Assembly: GCA_963823215.1 (NCBI GenBank)
Contig: CAWGKT010000015.1
Span: 124,001 to 188,000, forward strand
DNA: 64,000 nucleotides
Direction: 5' to 3'
Source of the DNA: CAIWHR01 sp963823215
GTDB taxonomy: Bacteria; Pseudomonadota; Gammaproteobacteria; Burkholderiales; Casimicrobiaceae
Under the pieces are notes generated by a model. It saw only the letters and a list, made by a program, of their open reading frames with translations, ran no database searches and was not told the origin of the DNA. Shown piece by piece: positions 27,536 to 36,016 of this stretch. The number at the start of each line of letters is the position of its first letter. The stretch's first letter is position 1. The position numbers and the translations under genes are program-made.

Positions 27536-29071
27536 ATGAGTGCGCCTCAACTGGAAGCGATCGGTCCTGACCTGACACTAGGTTTGGCCACCGGCACACT
27601 AGCCGATGGAAAGATGCTGGCGGGACACGTCGGTGAGGACGCGGTCCTGCTCGCGCGACACGGCAATGAGTTCTTCGCGATCGGCGCCACCTGTACCCAC
27701 TACAACGGTCCGCTCTCGGAAGGGCTGATAGTCCACGACACCGTGCGCTGCCCGTGGCACCACGCCTGCTTTAGCCTGCGGACCGGGGAGGCGGTTCGGG
27801 CGCCGGCGCTCAGCCCCGTCGCGTGCTGGTTGACTGAGGTGCGCGGCGACAAGGTGTTCGTGCGAGAGAAGGCGGCGCCGACACCGAACAGCCGTGTCGC
27901 ACCCGCGTCCGGATGGCCGCAGAAGATTGTGGTTATCGGCGGCGGTGCGGCGGGCTTCGCGGCCGCGGAAATGCTGCGTCGCCAGCGCTTCCAGGGCGGC
28001 ATCGTGATATTGAGCGACGACAACGCGCCGCCGGTGGACCGGCCGAACCTGTCCAAGGACTACTTGGCCGGCAGCGCGCCGGAGGAGTGGGTCCCTTTGC
28101 GCGGAGACAACTTCTACACCGAACAGGGCATAGATTTGCGGCTGAATACGGCCGTCACCAACATCGACCTACGTGCGCGCGCGGTCGTTCTCGACGATGG
28201 CAATACGGTCGCCTACGACCGGCTGTTGCTTGCGACCGGCGCCGAGCCGGTGCGATTGCCGCTACTGGGCATGGACCTGCCGCACGTGCACGCACTGCGA
28301 ACGCTTGGTGATTGCCGTGCCATCATCGCGCGGGCGGCAACGGCACGGCACGCCGTCGTGATGGGGGCGAGTTTCATCGGCCTCGAGGTCGCCGCCTCGC
28401 TTCGCGCGCGCGGCATCGCGGTACACGTCGTGGCACCGGAGAAGCGGCCGATGGAGCGGGTGCTGGGCCCACAGATGGGGGACTTCGTGCGCCTCCTGCA
28501 CGAAGACCACGGCGTGATCTTCCACCTGGAGGACGCGGCGACGGCGATCGACGCGCGCCAAGTCACACTGAAGAGCGGCGGCACGATCGATGCGGATTTG
28601 GTCGTCGCCGGTGTCGGCGTGCGGCCGCGACTGGCGCTGGCCGAGAACGCCGGCCTTGCGATCGACCGTGGCGTAACGGTCAACGAATATCTGGAGACCA
28701 GCGCACCCGGAATCTTCGCAGCGGGTGACATCGCCCGGTGGCCCGACAGGCACAGCGGTGCGGCGATCCGTGTCGAACACTGGGTTGTCGCACAGCGCCA
28801 GGGCCAGACGGCCGCGCTGAACATGCTCGGCGGCCGGGAGAAGTTCGACGCTGTACCATTCTTCTGGAGCCAACACTACGACGTCACGATCAACTACGTG
28901 GGTCACGCCGAGACCTGGGACGAGCTTGCGATCGACGGTGCAATCGCAACCCGCGACTGCGTGTTGCGATACAAACGCAATGGACGCGTACTTGCCGTCG
29001 CCTCTATCTATCGCGACGTCGACAGCCTGATGGCCGAAGCAGCGATGGAGTGTGAGGCGATGGAGATATGA
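27536..29071 (+). CDS. Rieske-domain FAD-dependent oxidoreductase (AIFL/ferredoxin reductase type)
   Basis: 511 residues; start at 27536 after GGAGGA. N-terminal Rieske domain: Cys53-x-His55 (CTHYNGPL) and Cys72-x2-His75 (CPWHHACF). The FAD-binding IVVIGGGAAGFAAAEMLRR starts near residue 127. LLLATGAEPVRLPLLG and the NAD-binding VMGASFIGLEVAASLRARG follow. IFAAGDIARWPD is the second FAD contact, and a reductase C-terminal domain closes the chain. This is the architecture of apoptosis-inducing-factor-like (AIF3/Nfrl) reductases. The electron acceptor is unknown; the SagB-like gene downstream is a candidate partner by position only. Confidence 0.9.
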   Translation: MSAPQLEAIGPDLTLGLATGTLADGKMLAGHVGEDAVLLARHGNEFFAIGATCTHYNGPLSEGLIVHDTVRCPWHHACFSLRTGEAVRAPALSPVACWLTEVRGDKVFVREKAAPTPNSRVAPASGWPQKIVVIGGGAAGFAAAEMLRRQRFQGGIVILSDDNAPPVDRPNLSKDYLAGSAPEEWVPLRGDNFYTEQGIDLRLNTAVTNIDLRARAVVLDDGNTVAYDRLLLATGAEPVRLPLLGMDLPHVHALRTLGDCRAIIARAATARHAVVMGASFIGLEVAASLRARGIAVHVVAPEKRPMERVLGPQMGDFVRLLHEDHGVIFHLEDAATAIDARQVTLKSGGTIDADLVVAGVGVRPRLALAENAGLAIDRGVTVNEYLETSAPGIFAAGDIARWPDRHSGAAIRVEHWVVAQRQGQTAALNMLGGREKFDAVPFFWSQHYDVTINYVGHAETWDELAIDGAIATRDCVLRYKRNGRVLAVASIYRDVDSLMAEAAMECEAMEI

Positions 29072-29206
29072 GCCAGTTACGTCGTTGCGGAAACGGTGCC
29101 GACCGCACAGCAAGCGCTCTAGCGGCGGGGCAAGATAAGTGCGTTGGCGTGCGACGGCAGATGGAGTCCCGAATCGGAACGAGCGGCGTGATCGGCGGGG
29201 CTGCAA

Positions 29207-30799
29207 TTGCCTGATTCCGTGCTCCTCGAATATCACCACGGCAGCAAGCACCGCCTAGACCGGTACGCGCCCGGTCCCGGCCGACTGGATTGGGCGAATC
29301 AACCCGATCCGTTTCGGCACTATGCGGGCGCGGCCGCGATCGAACTGCCATTGGCGGCCGAAGCACTGCCCACACGCTACGCCGCGCTCCGGCGCGGTGA
29401 ACTTCCGGCGATGCAGGCGTTCGAAGTTCGCAGCATTGCAGTCCTGTTCGAGCTCTCGCTTGGTCTGTCGGCCTGGAAGTCTTTCGAAGGCAAGCGTTGG
29501 GCGCTGCGTTGCAATCCTTCCAGCGGCAATCTGCATCCCACGGAGGGCTATTTGCTGTGTCCGAATCTCCCCGGACTATCGGCAGGCGTCTATCACTATG
29601 TAAGCCGTGATCACACGCTGGAACGACGGGCCGCGCTCGACGATCCGCGCTGGTCGGCCGCTTTCGGGAACGGCGGCGTCGTGCTGGGCCTTACCTCGAT
29701 CTACTGGCGCGAGGCATGGAAATACGGAATGCGGGCGTGGCGGTACTGCCAGCATGATTGCGGGCATGCGATCGCCGCGCTCTGCTACGCCGCAGCGATG
29801 TTCGGCTGGCAGACGCGTTTGCTTGCCTCGGCCAGTGATGAGCTAGTGTCCGCGTTGCTTGGACTCGATCGCGAGGTCGATCTCGGTGGTGCGGAGCGGG
29901 AAGCACCGGATGCTCTGCTTTGGGTTGGGCCAGCAACCTCACGACCGCGACTCGAGCACATGCACGACGCACTGCGCGATGTGCCCTGGTCCGGTCGCGC
30001 CAACCGCTTGAGCGCGGAACACGTGCCGTGGCCTGACATCGATTCGATTCACCGCGCCACGCGAAAGCCTGCGACTTCCGAACCGGTGGCCTATCGCCCG
30101 GCGCCGCTGCCCCCACCTCGTGGTCCCCTCCTCGATCCCACGTTCGCGACAATCGCCCGGCAGCGCCGCAGCGCGGTCGACTTCGACGGGGAAACGCACA
30201 TCGCCGACGAATCGTTTTTCGCGATGCTCGACGCGCTCATGGTACGCGCGAACACGCCACCCTGGAACACGCTCGCCACACCACCGCAGGTGCACGCCGC
30301 GCTGATGGTGCATCGGGTGGCGGGGCTCGATCCCGGGCTGTACTTGTTCCTGCGAGCGCCATCGGTGCTTGCCGATTTCAGGTCATCGATGCACCAGGAA
30401 TGGCTGTGGCAGAAGAAAGGCCCCGAACACCTACCGCTTTATCTGCTGTTGCCGTACGACCTACGCGCCATCGCGAAAACGATCTGCTGTCACCAGGACA
30501 TCGCGGCCGACTCGTGCTTCGCCCTGGGTATGCTCGCGCATGTCGAACTCGCACACGAGGAACCGTGGCGTTACCGTCATCTGTTCTGGGAATGCGGAAT
30601 ACTCGGGCATGCGCTCTATTTGGAAGCGGAAGCAGCGGGCGTGCGCTCCACGGGGATCGGCTGCTACTTCGACGACGAGATGCACGGACTGCTCGGGATC
30701 GATGACGATCGCTGGCAAAGCCTGTATCACTTCACGGTCGGCGGCCCCATCGATGACACGCGCCTCGTTACGTTGCCGCCCTACGCCTTTCAGCCCTGA
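29207..30799 (+). CDS. SagB/ThcOx-family dehydrogenase, tandem nitroreductase fold
   Basis: 530 residues with two nitroreductase-like halves. Half one: WALRCNPSSGNLHPTEGYLL (FMN-phosphate loop) and YWREAWKYGMRAWRYCQHDC, then GHAIAALCYAAAMFGW. Half two: ATIARQRRSAVDFDGETHI, then EEPWRYRHLFWECGILGHAL and GVRSTGIGCYFDDEMHGLLG. SagB-type enzymes are FMN oxidases that turn azolines into azoles in peptide natural products, but many stand-alone tandem forms have no known substrate. No precursor peptide, cyclodehydratase or transporter is adjacent. The start is taken as TTG at 29207; a GTG at 29219 is an alternative. Confidence 0.85.
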   Translation: MPDSVLLEYHHGSKHRLDRYAPGPGRLDWANQPDPFRHYAGAAAIELPLAAEALPTRYAALRRGELPAMQAFEVRSIAVLFELSLGLSAWKSFEGKRWALRCNPSSGNLHPTEGYLLCPNLPGLSAGVYHYVSRDHTLERRAALDDPRWSAAFGNGGVVLGLTSIYWREAWKYGMRAWRYCQHDCGHAIAALCYAAAMFGWQTRLLASASDELVSALLGLDREVDLGGAEREAPDALLWVGPATSRPRLEHMHDALRDVPWSGRANRLSAEHVPWPDIDSIHRATRKPATSEPVAYRPAPLPPPRGPLLDPTFATIARQRRSAVDFDGETHIADESFFAMLDALMVRANTPPWNTLATPPQVHAALMVHRVAGLDPGLYLFLRAPSVLADFRSSMHQEWLWQKKGPEHLPLYLLLPYDLRAIAKTICCHQDIAADSCFALGMLAHVELAHEEPWRYRHLFWECGILGHALYLEAEAAGVRSTGIGCYFDDEMHGLLGIDDDRWQSLYHFTVGGPIDDTRLVTLPPYAFQP

Positions 30800-30905
30800 T
30801 CCCCGTTTTAGCTTTGCGACGGGCGCCGGCGACAAGTTGGCCGCGAACGGGGCCCTGGCGGAACACACTTTGGGTTCGCGTGCCCTTTGCTACCAGGCGA
30901 CGCGA

Positions 30906-31307
30906 CTAATCGAATTGGTAGCCTGGCTCGGACTGGGCCTGCGCGTCGGGCTTGCCTTGGTGACGAAGGTTGCTGCCCCCATTACCGCGATACGCAACTG
31001 TCCGCTCCTTGGCAACGCGACCGGCTGGTGTGGGTGTCGAATCGCGCCAGAACCCGGTGACTTCCCCGAGCGAGCCTCGCTTTGCAGGCTTCCCCTCCTT
31101 GCCGACGACGCGGCTCAATCGCGCGAGCTCCTGAGCCATGCGCTCGTTCCGCTCCGCGACGTCGTTGAATACGTCGGCAACCCGGCCCGCCATGCCGGAC
31201 CAATCCAGCGGCAGCCGCACCGCGGGATCGCCACGCCTGAGGGCGTTCAGCGCTCCGAGAATAACCGGCAACTCGTCTCGGGGCCCGATGGAGCGTTCTA
31301 TGGTTTG
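30906..31307 (-). pseudogene. HAMP-region fragment of a hybrid sensor histidine kinase
   Basis: PVILGALNALRRGDPAVRLP, LDWSGMAGRVADVFNDVAER and RLSRVVGKEGKPAKRG, then SLGEVTGFWRDS match the first HAMP repeat of large multi-HAMP hybrid kinases. After about 31040 the similarity ends and the frame runs into unrelated sequence. No kinase, receiver or further HAMP unit is present, so only a small internal piece remains. Confidence 0.65.
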
Positions 31308-31754
31308 CGTGCTGTGCCTCTCACCTTTTCGGAACCAGGCAGCGGAGCGCGCTCATCAAGCGCACGGCGGCGCGTCGTCACATTGCGCCGCCACTGGTGC
31401 CGCGCCGATCCGCCTGCGCTTCGACCGGCGCCCCCTCCCGTCACGATCCGACAGACCGCCTATTCTTTCGCGCCACCCGATATCGCGCCGCGCTTGTCCG
31501 CTTCGTTGCGACGTGGCCGCTTCACGGCGCGACGGGTGTCGAAAACATAGCGTAGATGGCATGGCGATTCAACGCCGTTGGGAAGGAATATCGAATGATC
31601 TATTGTAAGACTTGCAATGCACGAAATCGGCGGTGAGCGTCGATCGGCGCCAAGGCGCGCAACGGCACCCGGGTCGCGCGCGGCGCTTCGCCGCCCTCGG
31701 CCGCGGAGCCGATCGTATAGACTGCGCAAAACCGGCTTTCACGGGGTGTCCGCC
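31308..31754. other. intergenic stretch with degraded coding-like sequence
   Basis: About 450 bases. A minus-strand piece ending at 31460 (YVFDTRRAVKRPRRNEADKR) looks protein-like but has no start or ribosome site. Nothing else is supported. The promoter for the gene at 31755 should lie here. Confidence 0.35.
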
Positions 31755-33026
31755 ATGCGCCTTTCCATTCCCCCGCTCTTTCTACCCTACGGACTTCTCG
31801 TTCTGGTGATCGCCTACGCGTTCGGCTCGCTGTGGCTCGGGTTGGCGCGCCTGGACGACCTTGCGCGGTTGACCATTTCGACGACGCACAGCGGCACGAC
31901 CCTGGACGACCTGCAAGCCCTCCGAGATGCAGTCAGCGACATCGAGGCGGCGGGACCGGCCGCCGCAGCGTCGGTGGACGCTCCTGCGGCGAGTCTGGAG
32001 CGGGGCCGCAGTCGCGCTCCGGCGCTGCTGGCGGCGCTGCGCGACAGGATGCGCGACGACCCGACCGAGCTTGGCCTGCTGGAGGAGCTCGTTCCGATGA
32101 TCGCCGAGCGGACGGCACTTGCCGCGTCGAGCATCGAAGGAACCCTGAGCGCGAACGACCCCGTAGCCGACATACCGGTCGATCGCTCCGCCAAGGCGAA
32201 TTCCAACGAAATATTCACGATCATCGCAACGCTCAGGTCGCGCGAGCTGCACGAGCTCGATCAAGTCCGCGAGTCGAGAAGGCGAGCCGTTGGCGATGCG
32301 CGCCGGGACCTGTTCATGATGGCGGGCGTGACGCTGCTGCTCGCCGGTGCGCTCTTCCTTGCGCTGCGGCGCCTGAGGTCATTCATCGTGGTGATCCCGC
32401 CCAGCGAGGTCAGGACGGCGCCCGTAACCGCATCGGACGCTTCGTCGACGGCACGGGACGCCGGAGTCGGAACTCTGTTGCACGATGCGCTGCTGCGATT
32501 GCCCTTCGTGGCGACGGAGGCGCCGGCCGACTCGGAAACGGGCGGGCACCGACGCTCACTACGGGCGGCGATCGAGCAGGCGCTGGAGGCGCACGCCGCT
32601 GCCTACGGCGACGATCCGCTGCAGCCCGCACGGCACGGCCTCACGGAAGCGATGGCCAACCTGGCCCGCGCCTATTCGCGCGCCGGCGGCGTGGCGGTCG
32701 AGGCGCAGCTGGATCAGCGCGTGAGGACGGAGGATCCGCAAATGGCGTTTGTCATCTTCCGATCGGCCGAATGGGCGCTCGACGCGATCGCGGTGCGGAA
32801 GCGCGCCGGCAATGTCACCCTTGAGCTCTACGCTTCCGAAGATCGCTTCTTCCTCCGCGTTCACGCCCTCGTCGACGATTCCAGGCTGCCGGTCGCGCTG
32901 AGCCGCAAGGAGAGCGAGGAGGCCGACGCTCTCAGGCAGGGCGCGACGGCCTTTGGGGGCTCGTTCGTCGCGGGCGGAGGCCCGACTGGATTTTCATTGA
33001 TGCTCACGCTTCCTGCGGCTTGCTGA
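31755..33026 (+). CDS. membrane sensor protein with degenerate histidine-kinase ATPase domain
   Basis: 423 residues. TM1 (LFLPYGLLVLVIAYAFGSLW) and TM2 (LFMMAGVTLLLAGALFLALR) flank a periplasmic helical domain resembling CHASE3. The cytoplasmic part lacks any H-box. Its end, AFVIFRSAEWALDAIAVRKR then AGNVTLELYASEDRFFLRVH, lines up with the N-box/G1 region of NarX/DesK-type ATPases, but the conserved Asn and DxGxG are missing. It is therefore probably a pseudokinase. It is followed by genes for two response regulators on the opposite strand. Confidence 0.6.
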   Translation: MRLSIPPLFLPYGLLVLVIAYAFGSLWLGLARLDDLARLTISTTHSGTTLDDLQALRDAVSDIEAAGPAAAASVDAPAASLERGRSRAPALLAALRDRMRDDPTELGLLEELVPMIAERTALAASSIEGTLSANDPVADIPVDRSAKANSNEIFTIIATLRSRELHELDQVRESRRRAVGDARRDLFMMAGVTLLLAGALFLALRRLRSFIVVIPPSEVRTAPVTASDASSTARDAGVGTLLHDALLRLPFVATEAPADSETGGHRRSLRAAIEQALEAHAAAYGDDPLQPARHGLTEAMANLARAYSRAGGVAVEAQLDQRVRTEDPQMAFVIFRSAEWALDAIAVRKRAGNVTLELYASEDRFFLRVHALVDDSRLPVALSRKESEEADALRQGATAFGGSFVAGGGPTGFSLMLTLPAAC

Positions 33027-33189
33027 GCAGATGCAAAAAATGCCACGTTGGCAGGAGTTTTTGCAACCGGCACGGTCGAAGAAAAAGATAAGTTGTTGTT
33101 TTCGCGAGCCTGATGAATTGGCACGCGCGCTGCTCCCCAAGATGGGCAGGCGGGCGATGTTCGCCCTCGACCACATGAAGGAGAGCGCG

Positions 33190-33309
33190 ATGAATTGGGA
33201 TCGAATCGAGGGTATCGAGGACCGGTACCGCGACCGGTCGCCGGACGAGTCGCTTCATCGGTCGAACGACGCTCCCGGCCACCAACAGCCGGCGAGGCCC
33301 AAATCATGA
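33190..33309 (+). CDS. 39-residue protein with CsbD-like N-terminus
   Basis: ATG at 33190 with AAGGAG upstream. MNWDRIEG matches the first residues of CsbD stress proteins, but the rest (IEDRYRDRSPDESLHRSND) is short and charged and does not follow CsbD. It may be a truncated or unrelated small protein. Confidence 0.4.
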   Translation: MNWDRIEGIEDRYRDRSPDESLHRSNDAPGHQQPARPKS

Positions 33310-33455
33310 TCAGCCGTCCGTTGCATCGCCTGCTGGGAGCACGGCCAAGGATTCCTGCGTGAACGCCGCCAAGGCGAAGTTTCGCAAGTAGTCGCTCCTG
33401 CCCCCTCCCGGGGGACAGTCAACCGTCCGCGGATCCTCCCTTCCCGGACGCTCTT

Positions 33456-33484
33456 GGGCGGATGCCAGCATCCGCCCCTTTTTT
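33456..33484 (+). terminator. rho-independent terminator (+ strand)
   Basis: Perfect 10-bp stem GGGCGGATGC / GCATCCGCCC with a CA loop, followed by CTTTTTT. It closes a 147-base untranslated segment after the small gene 33190-33309. Confidence 0.85.
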
Positions 33485-33518
33485 GCCGGTGCCGACCTGC
33501 CGGTAAGCGGTGACGGTA

Positions 33519-33992
33519 TCAGTGCGCGCCGCGCCGCATCGAACCGAGCAGCGACTTCAGGGCGCCAAACTGGGTGGACTTGTCGAAGAAGTAGTCGGCG
33601 CCCCGCTTCAGGCAAGCGGACTCGAATTCGGGGAATGCGTAGTTGGTCAGCACGATGATCGTCGGCGGCGCCGTAGTGTGCCGTGCGCGGATCGATTCGA
33701 TCACGCCGATGCCGCTGCCTTGCTTGAGGTTGAGATCGACGATGGCGACGTCGACCGGGCGTGCGAGCAACTCGCGCACCGCATCGGCCTCGGTTTCGGC
33801 AAAGCCGGTCATTTCGACTTCGCCCACCTCCGACAGGAAATCGGTGAGACGTTCGCGTACCGACGCCGAATCCTCGACGAGAAACACGCGCAGGAACGAC
33901 GTTTCCGGCACGCCGTTCTCGGTGGCCGTGAGCGGGGTGACCCGTCGACGAGTTCCATCATCCGGCGGCAACGTGCTACTGAATGAGGCCAT
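33519..33992 (-). CDS. single-domain response regulator (REC only)
   Basis: 157 residues. VFLVEDSASVRERLTDFLSE provides the acidic pair, VDVAIVDLNLKQGSGIGVIE the phospho-acceptor Asp, IIVLTNYAFPEFE the conserved Thr, and YFFDKSTQFGAL the Lys. There is no output domain. Its start overlaps the end of the LuxR-type regulator gene by 17 bases, so both are one operon. It may act as a phosphate sink or shuttle for the nearby kinase. Confidence 0.9.
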   Translation of the reverse strand: MASFSSTLPPDDGTRRRVTPLTATENGVPETSFLRVFLVEDSASVRERLTDFLSEVGEVEMTGFAETEADAVRELLARPVDVAIVDLNLKQGSGIGVIESIRARHTTAPPTIIVLTNYAFPEFESACLKRGADYFFDKSTQFGALKSLLGSMRRGAH

Positions 33993-34617
33993 TCTTTATC
34001 GCATAGTAGGTGAGATCGGCATTCGTCCGCGCGTTCATCTTCTCGAGAATGCGCGCGCGATAGGTGCTTACCGTCTTGTTGCTGAGAAACAGCTCGGTCG
34101 CGATCTCACCGACCGTCCGGCCCCCCGCAAGCTTGCAGAAGACCTGGAATTCCCGTCTGCTCAGCTGCTCGTGCCGCGGGCGGCCGTCACCCCCGACGTC
34201 CTCGGCCAGGCTTTGCGCGACGGTCGAACTGATGTATTTGCGGCCGTTCAAGAGCGTGCGGATCGCCTGCACGACCTGCTGGGGAATGGCGTCCTTCGTG
34301 ATATATCCATTGGCTCCCGCACGCAACAGACTCACCGCGAACTGCTCCTCCGGATGCATCGACAGGATCAGGATCGGCAACTCGGGCTTGTGCGGGCGAA
34401 TCTGCCGGAGCAGGTCGATCCCGGAGCCGTCCGGAAGGGAGATGTCGAGCAGCAGCATATCCCACGGCTCGTTTTTGATCCGCTGCAGCGTTTCCTTCGC
34501 CGTTCCGGCCTCACCCGCGACGGCGATGTCGGGCTCCTCGGCAAGCAGCGCTTTCACGCCCTCACGGAAGAGGGCATGGTCATCGGCAAGGAAAACCCGG
34601 TGCGGAGTGCCGATCAT
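33976..34617 (-). CDS. NarL/FixJ-family (LuxR-type) response regulator
   Basis: 213 residues; the start at 34617 (MIGTPHRVFLADDHALFREG) gives a standard REC domain. MLLLDISLPDGSGIDLLRQI carries the phospho-Asp, ILSMHPEEQFAVSLLRAGAN the Thr region, and GYITKDA the Lys. The C-terminal HTH reads LSRREFQVFCKLAGGRTVGE, IATELFLSNKTVSTYRARIL. Expected partner is the CHASE3/HisKA_3 kinase encoded divergently at 36017, given the matching kinase class. Confidence 0.93.
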   Translation of the reverse strand: MIGTPHRVFLADDHALFREGVKALLAEEPDIAVAGEAGTAKETLQRIKNEPWDMLLLDISLPDGSGIDLLRQIRPHKPELPILILSMHPEEQFAVSLLRAGANGYITKDAIPQQVVQAIRTLLNGRKYISSTVAQSLAEDVGGDGRPRHEQLSRREFQVFCKLAGGRTVGEIATELFLSNKTVSTYRARILEKMNARTNADLTYYAIKNGLIQ

Positions 34618-34758
34618 CGACTTGCCGTCAGGGTTCAGGTTACTCAATGATGGTGAAGACGATAACGACCAGTATGGCAAAAAGCACCAGTCGAGTGCCT
34701 GCCTCGTCACGGCTGATGCGATGCCGATTGTAACGCCTGCCGACCCTCACGGCGATCC

Positions 34759-35868
34759 TCAGCGCTCTCCGGCGGCCCGGAGCATCGGGAGGTCGTTCCC
34801 GTATCCGACGAGCTTGTTGTACACGGTCTTGAGGCTGACCCTGAGCACGTCGGCGGCGCGTCGCTTGTTGCCCCGGCAGTGCCGCAGGGTTGCGAGCAGC
34901 AATTCGCGCTCGGCATCGGCCATGGTCGTGCCGATCGGAAGACGAATGCATTGCCCGAAATCGGTTTCTTTGGCAATGTCCAGTACGGGCTGCACATCCA
35001 GCCTGACAACCTCGTCCGACAGGACATAGCTGCGCTCCACGCAGTTCTTGAGCTCGCGGACGTTCCCGGGCCAGGCATGCGTCATCGCAACCGCCAACGT
35101 CCCCGGCTCGAACCGCTTTGCAGTGCCGAATGTCCGGTTGAGCTGTGCAAGGAAAGTCTCCGCGAGTAGCACGATGTCGTCGCCGCGGTGGCGCAGCGGC
35201 GGCAGGTGGACCACGATGACGGCCAGGCGATAGTAGACGTCCTCCCGCAGGCGGCGCTCGTGGACGGCTTCGGCGGGCGATCGATTGGTGGCCGTCACGA
35301 TGCGAACGTCGGTGGCAATCTCCTCGGTTCCGCCGAGGCGAACCATGCGCCCGCTTTCGAGCACGCGCAGCAGCTTCGCCTGCAACTCGATCGGCATCTC
35401 GGTGATCTCGTCGAGGAACAACGTTCCCCCGCAGGCACGCTCGAAGTAGCCGTGATGCTGCCGGGCCGCACCGGTGAAGGCGCCGCGTTCGTATCCGAAG
35501 AGCTCGGCTTCGACCAGATTCGTCGGAATGGCGCCGCAGTTGACGCTGACGAACGGCCCCTTGCGGCGCAGGCTCTGCGTGTGCAGCAATCGGGCCGCAA
35601 CTTCCTTTCCGGTGCCCGACTCGCCCACGAGCATGACGGGAGCGAGCGATGGGGCAATCCGTCGGATGCGCTCGACGACATCCTGCATTTCGGGTGCCTC
35701 GCCGATCAGCGGGGCGCTGGCGCCCGACGACGTCCGCGGCCTGCCATCGGGACCGCGGCCCCTCGGGGCGGAATAGGTGGCGATCGTCGCAGAGCCCCCC
35801 ACCACCGTCGAGCCTTCCGTCGAAAAGTCCACAAAGGTGACATCCGCTTCAGCGAATTCGGAATTCAT
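34759..35868 (-). CDS. sigma54-dependent transcriptional activator (AAA+ / Fis HTH)
   Basis: 369 residues from the ATG at 35868. A short N-terminal region of about 75 residues has no receiver domain. The AAA+ core has Walker A GESGTGKE, the sigma54-contact loop ERGAFTGAARQ, Walker B GGTLFLDEI and the arginine-finger region. The C-terminal Fis-type HTH reads HCRGNKRRAADVLRVSLKTV. It activates RNA polymerase-sigma54 at enhancer-dependent promoters. It lies just downstream of the divergent gap shared with the histidine kinase. Confidence 0.92.
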   Translation of the reverse strand: MNSEFAEADVTFVDFSTEGSTVVGGSATIATYSAPRGRGPDGRPRTSSGASAPLIGEAPEMQDVVERIRRIAPSLAPVMLVGESGTGKEVAARLLHTQSLRRKGPFVSVNCGAIPTNLVEAELFGYERGAFTGAARQHHGYFERACGGTLFLDEITEMPIELQAKLLRVLESGRMVRLGGTEEIATDVRIVTATNRSPAEAVHERRLREDVYYRLAVIVVHLPPLRHRGDDIVLLAETFLAQLNRTFGTAKRFEPGTLAVAMTHAWPGNVRELKNCVERSYVLSDEVVRLDVQPVLDIAKETDFGQCIRLPIGTTMADAERELLLATLRHCRGNKRRAADVLRVSLKTVYNKLVGYGNDLPMLRAAGER

Positions 35869-35959
35869 GGCCGCGCTCCCGCTATTTTTCGAGTTGACCT
35901 GCTGATGCCAATACTGGACGATTGGGGCGTCGGTGAATGTAAGTGACCAAAGGGAGTTC

Positions 35960-35999
35960 CTGTAGGGAACATCCTCTCGCGACGTCGGACATGTCCTAC
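35960..35999. promoter_or_regulatory. operator candidates in the divergent sigma54-activator/kinase gap
   Basis: A 16-bp palindrome GTCGGACATGTCCTAC (35984-35999) lies next to a related half, CTGTAGGGAACATCC (35960-35974). Together they form an imperfect 15-bp inverted repeat. The first is identical, except for one central base, to the reverse complement of the site at 40603-40618. It sits 18 bases upstream of the kinase frame. Confidence 0.5.
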
Positions 36000-36016
36000 A
36001 GAAAGCCGAACCGATA

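Noticed and set aside
31460..31562. Minus-strand YVFDTRRAVKRPRRNEADKR segment
   Set aside because: Looks protein-like but lacks a start, ribosome site and family match; may be a remnant.
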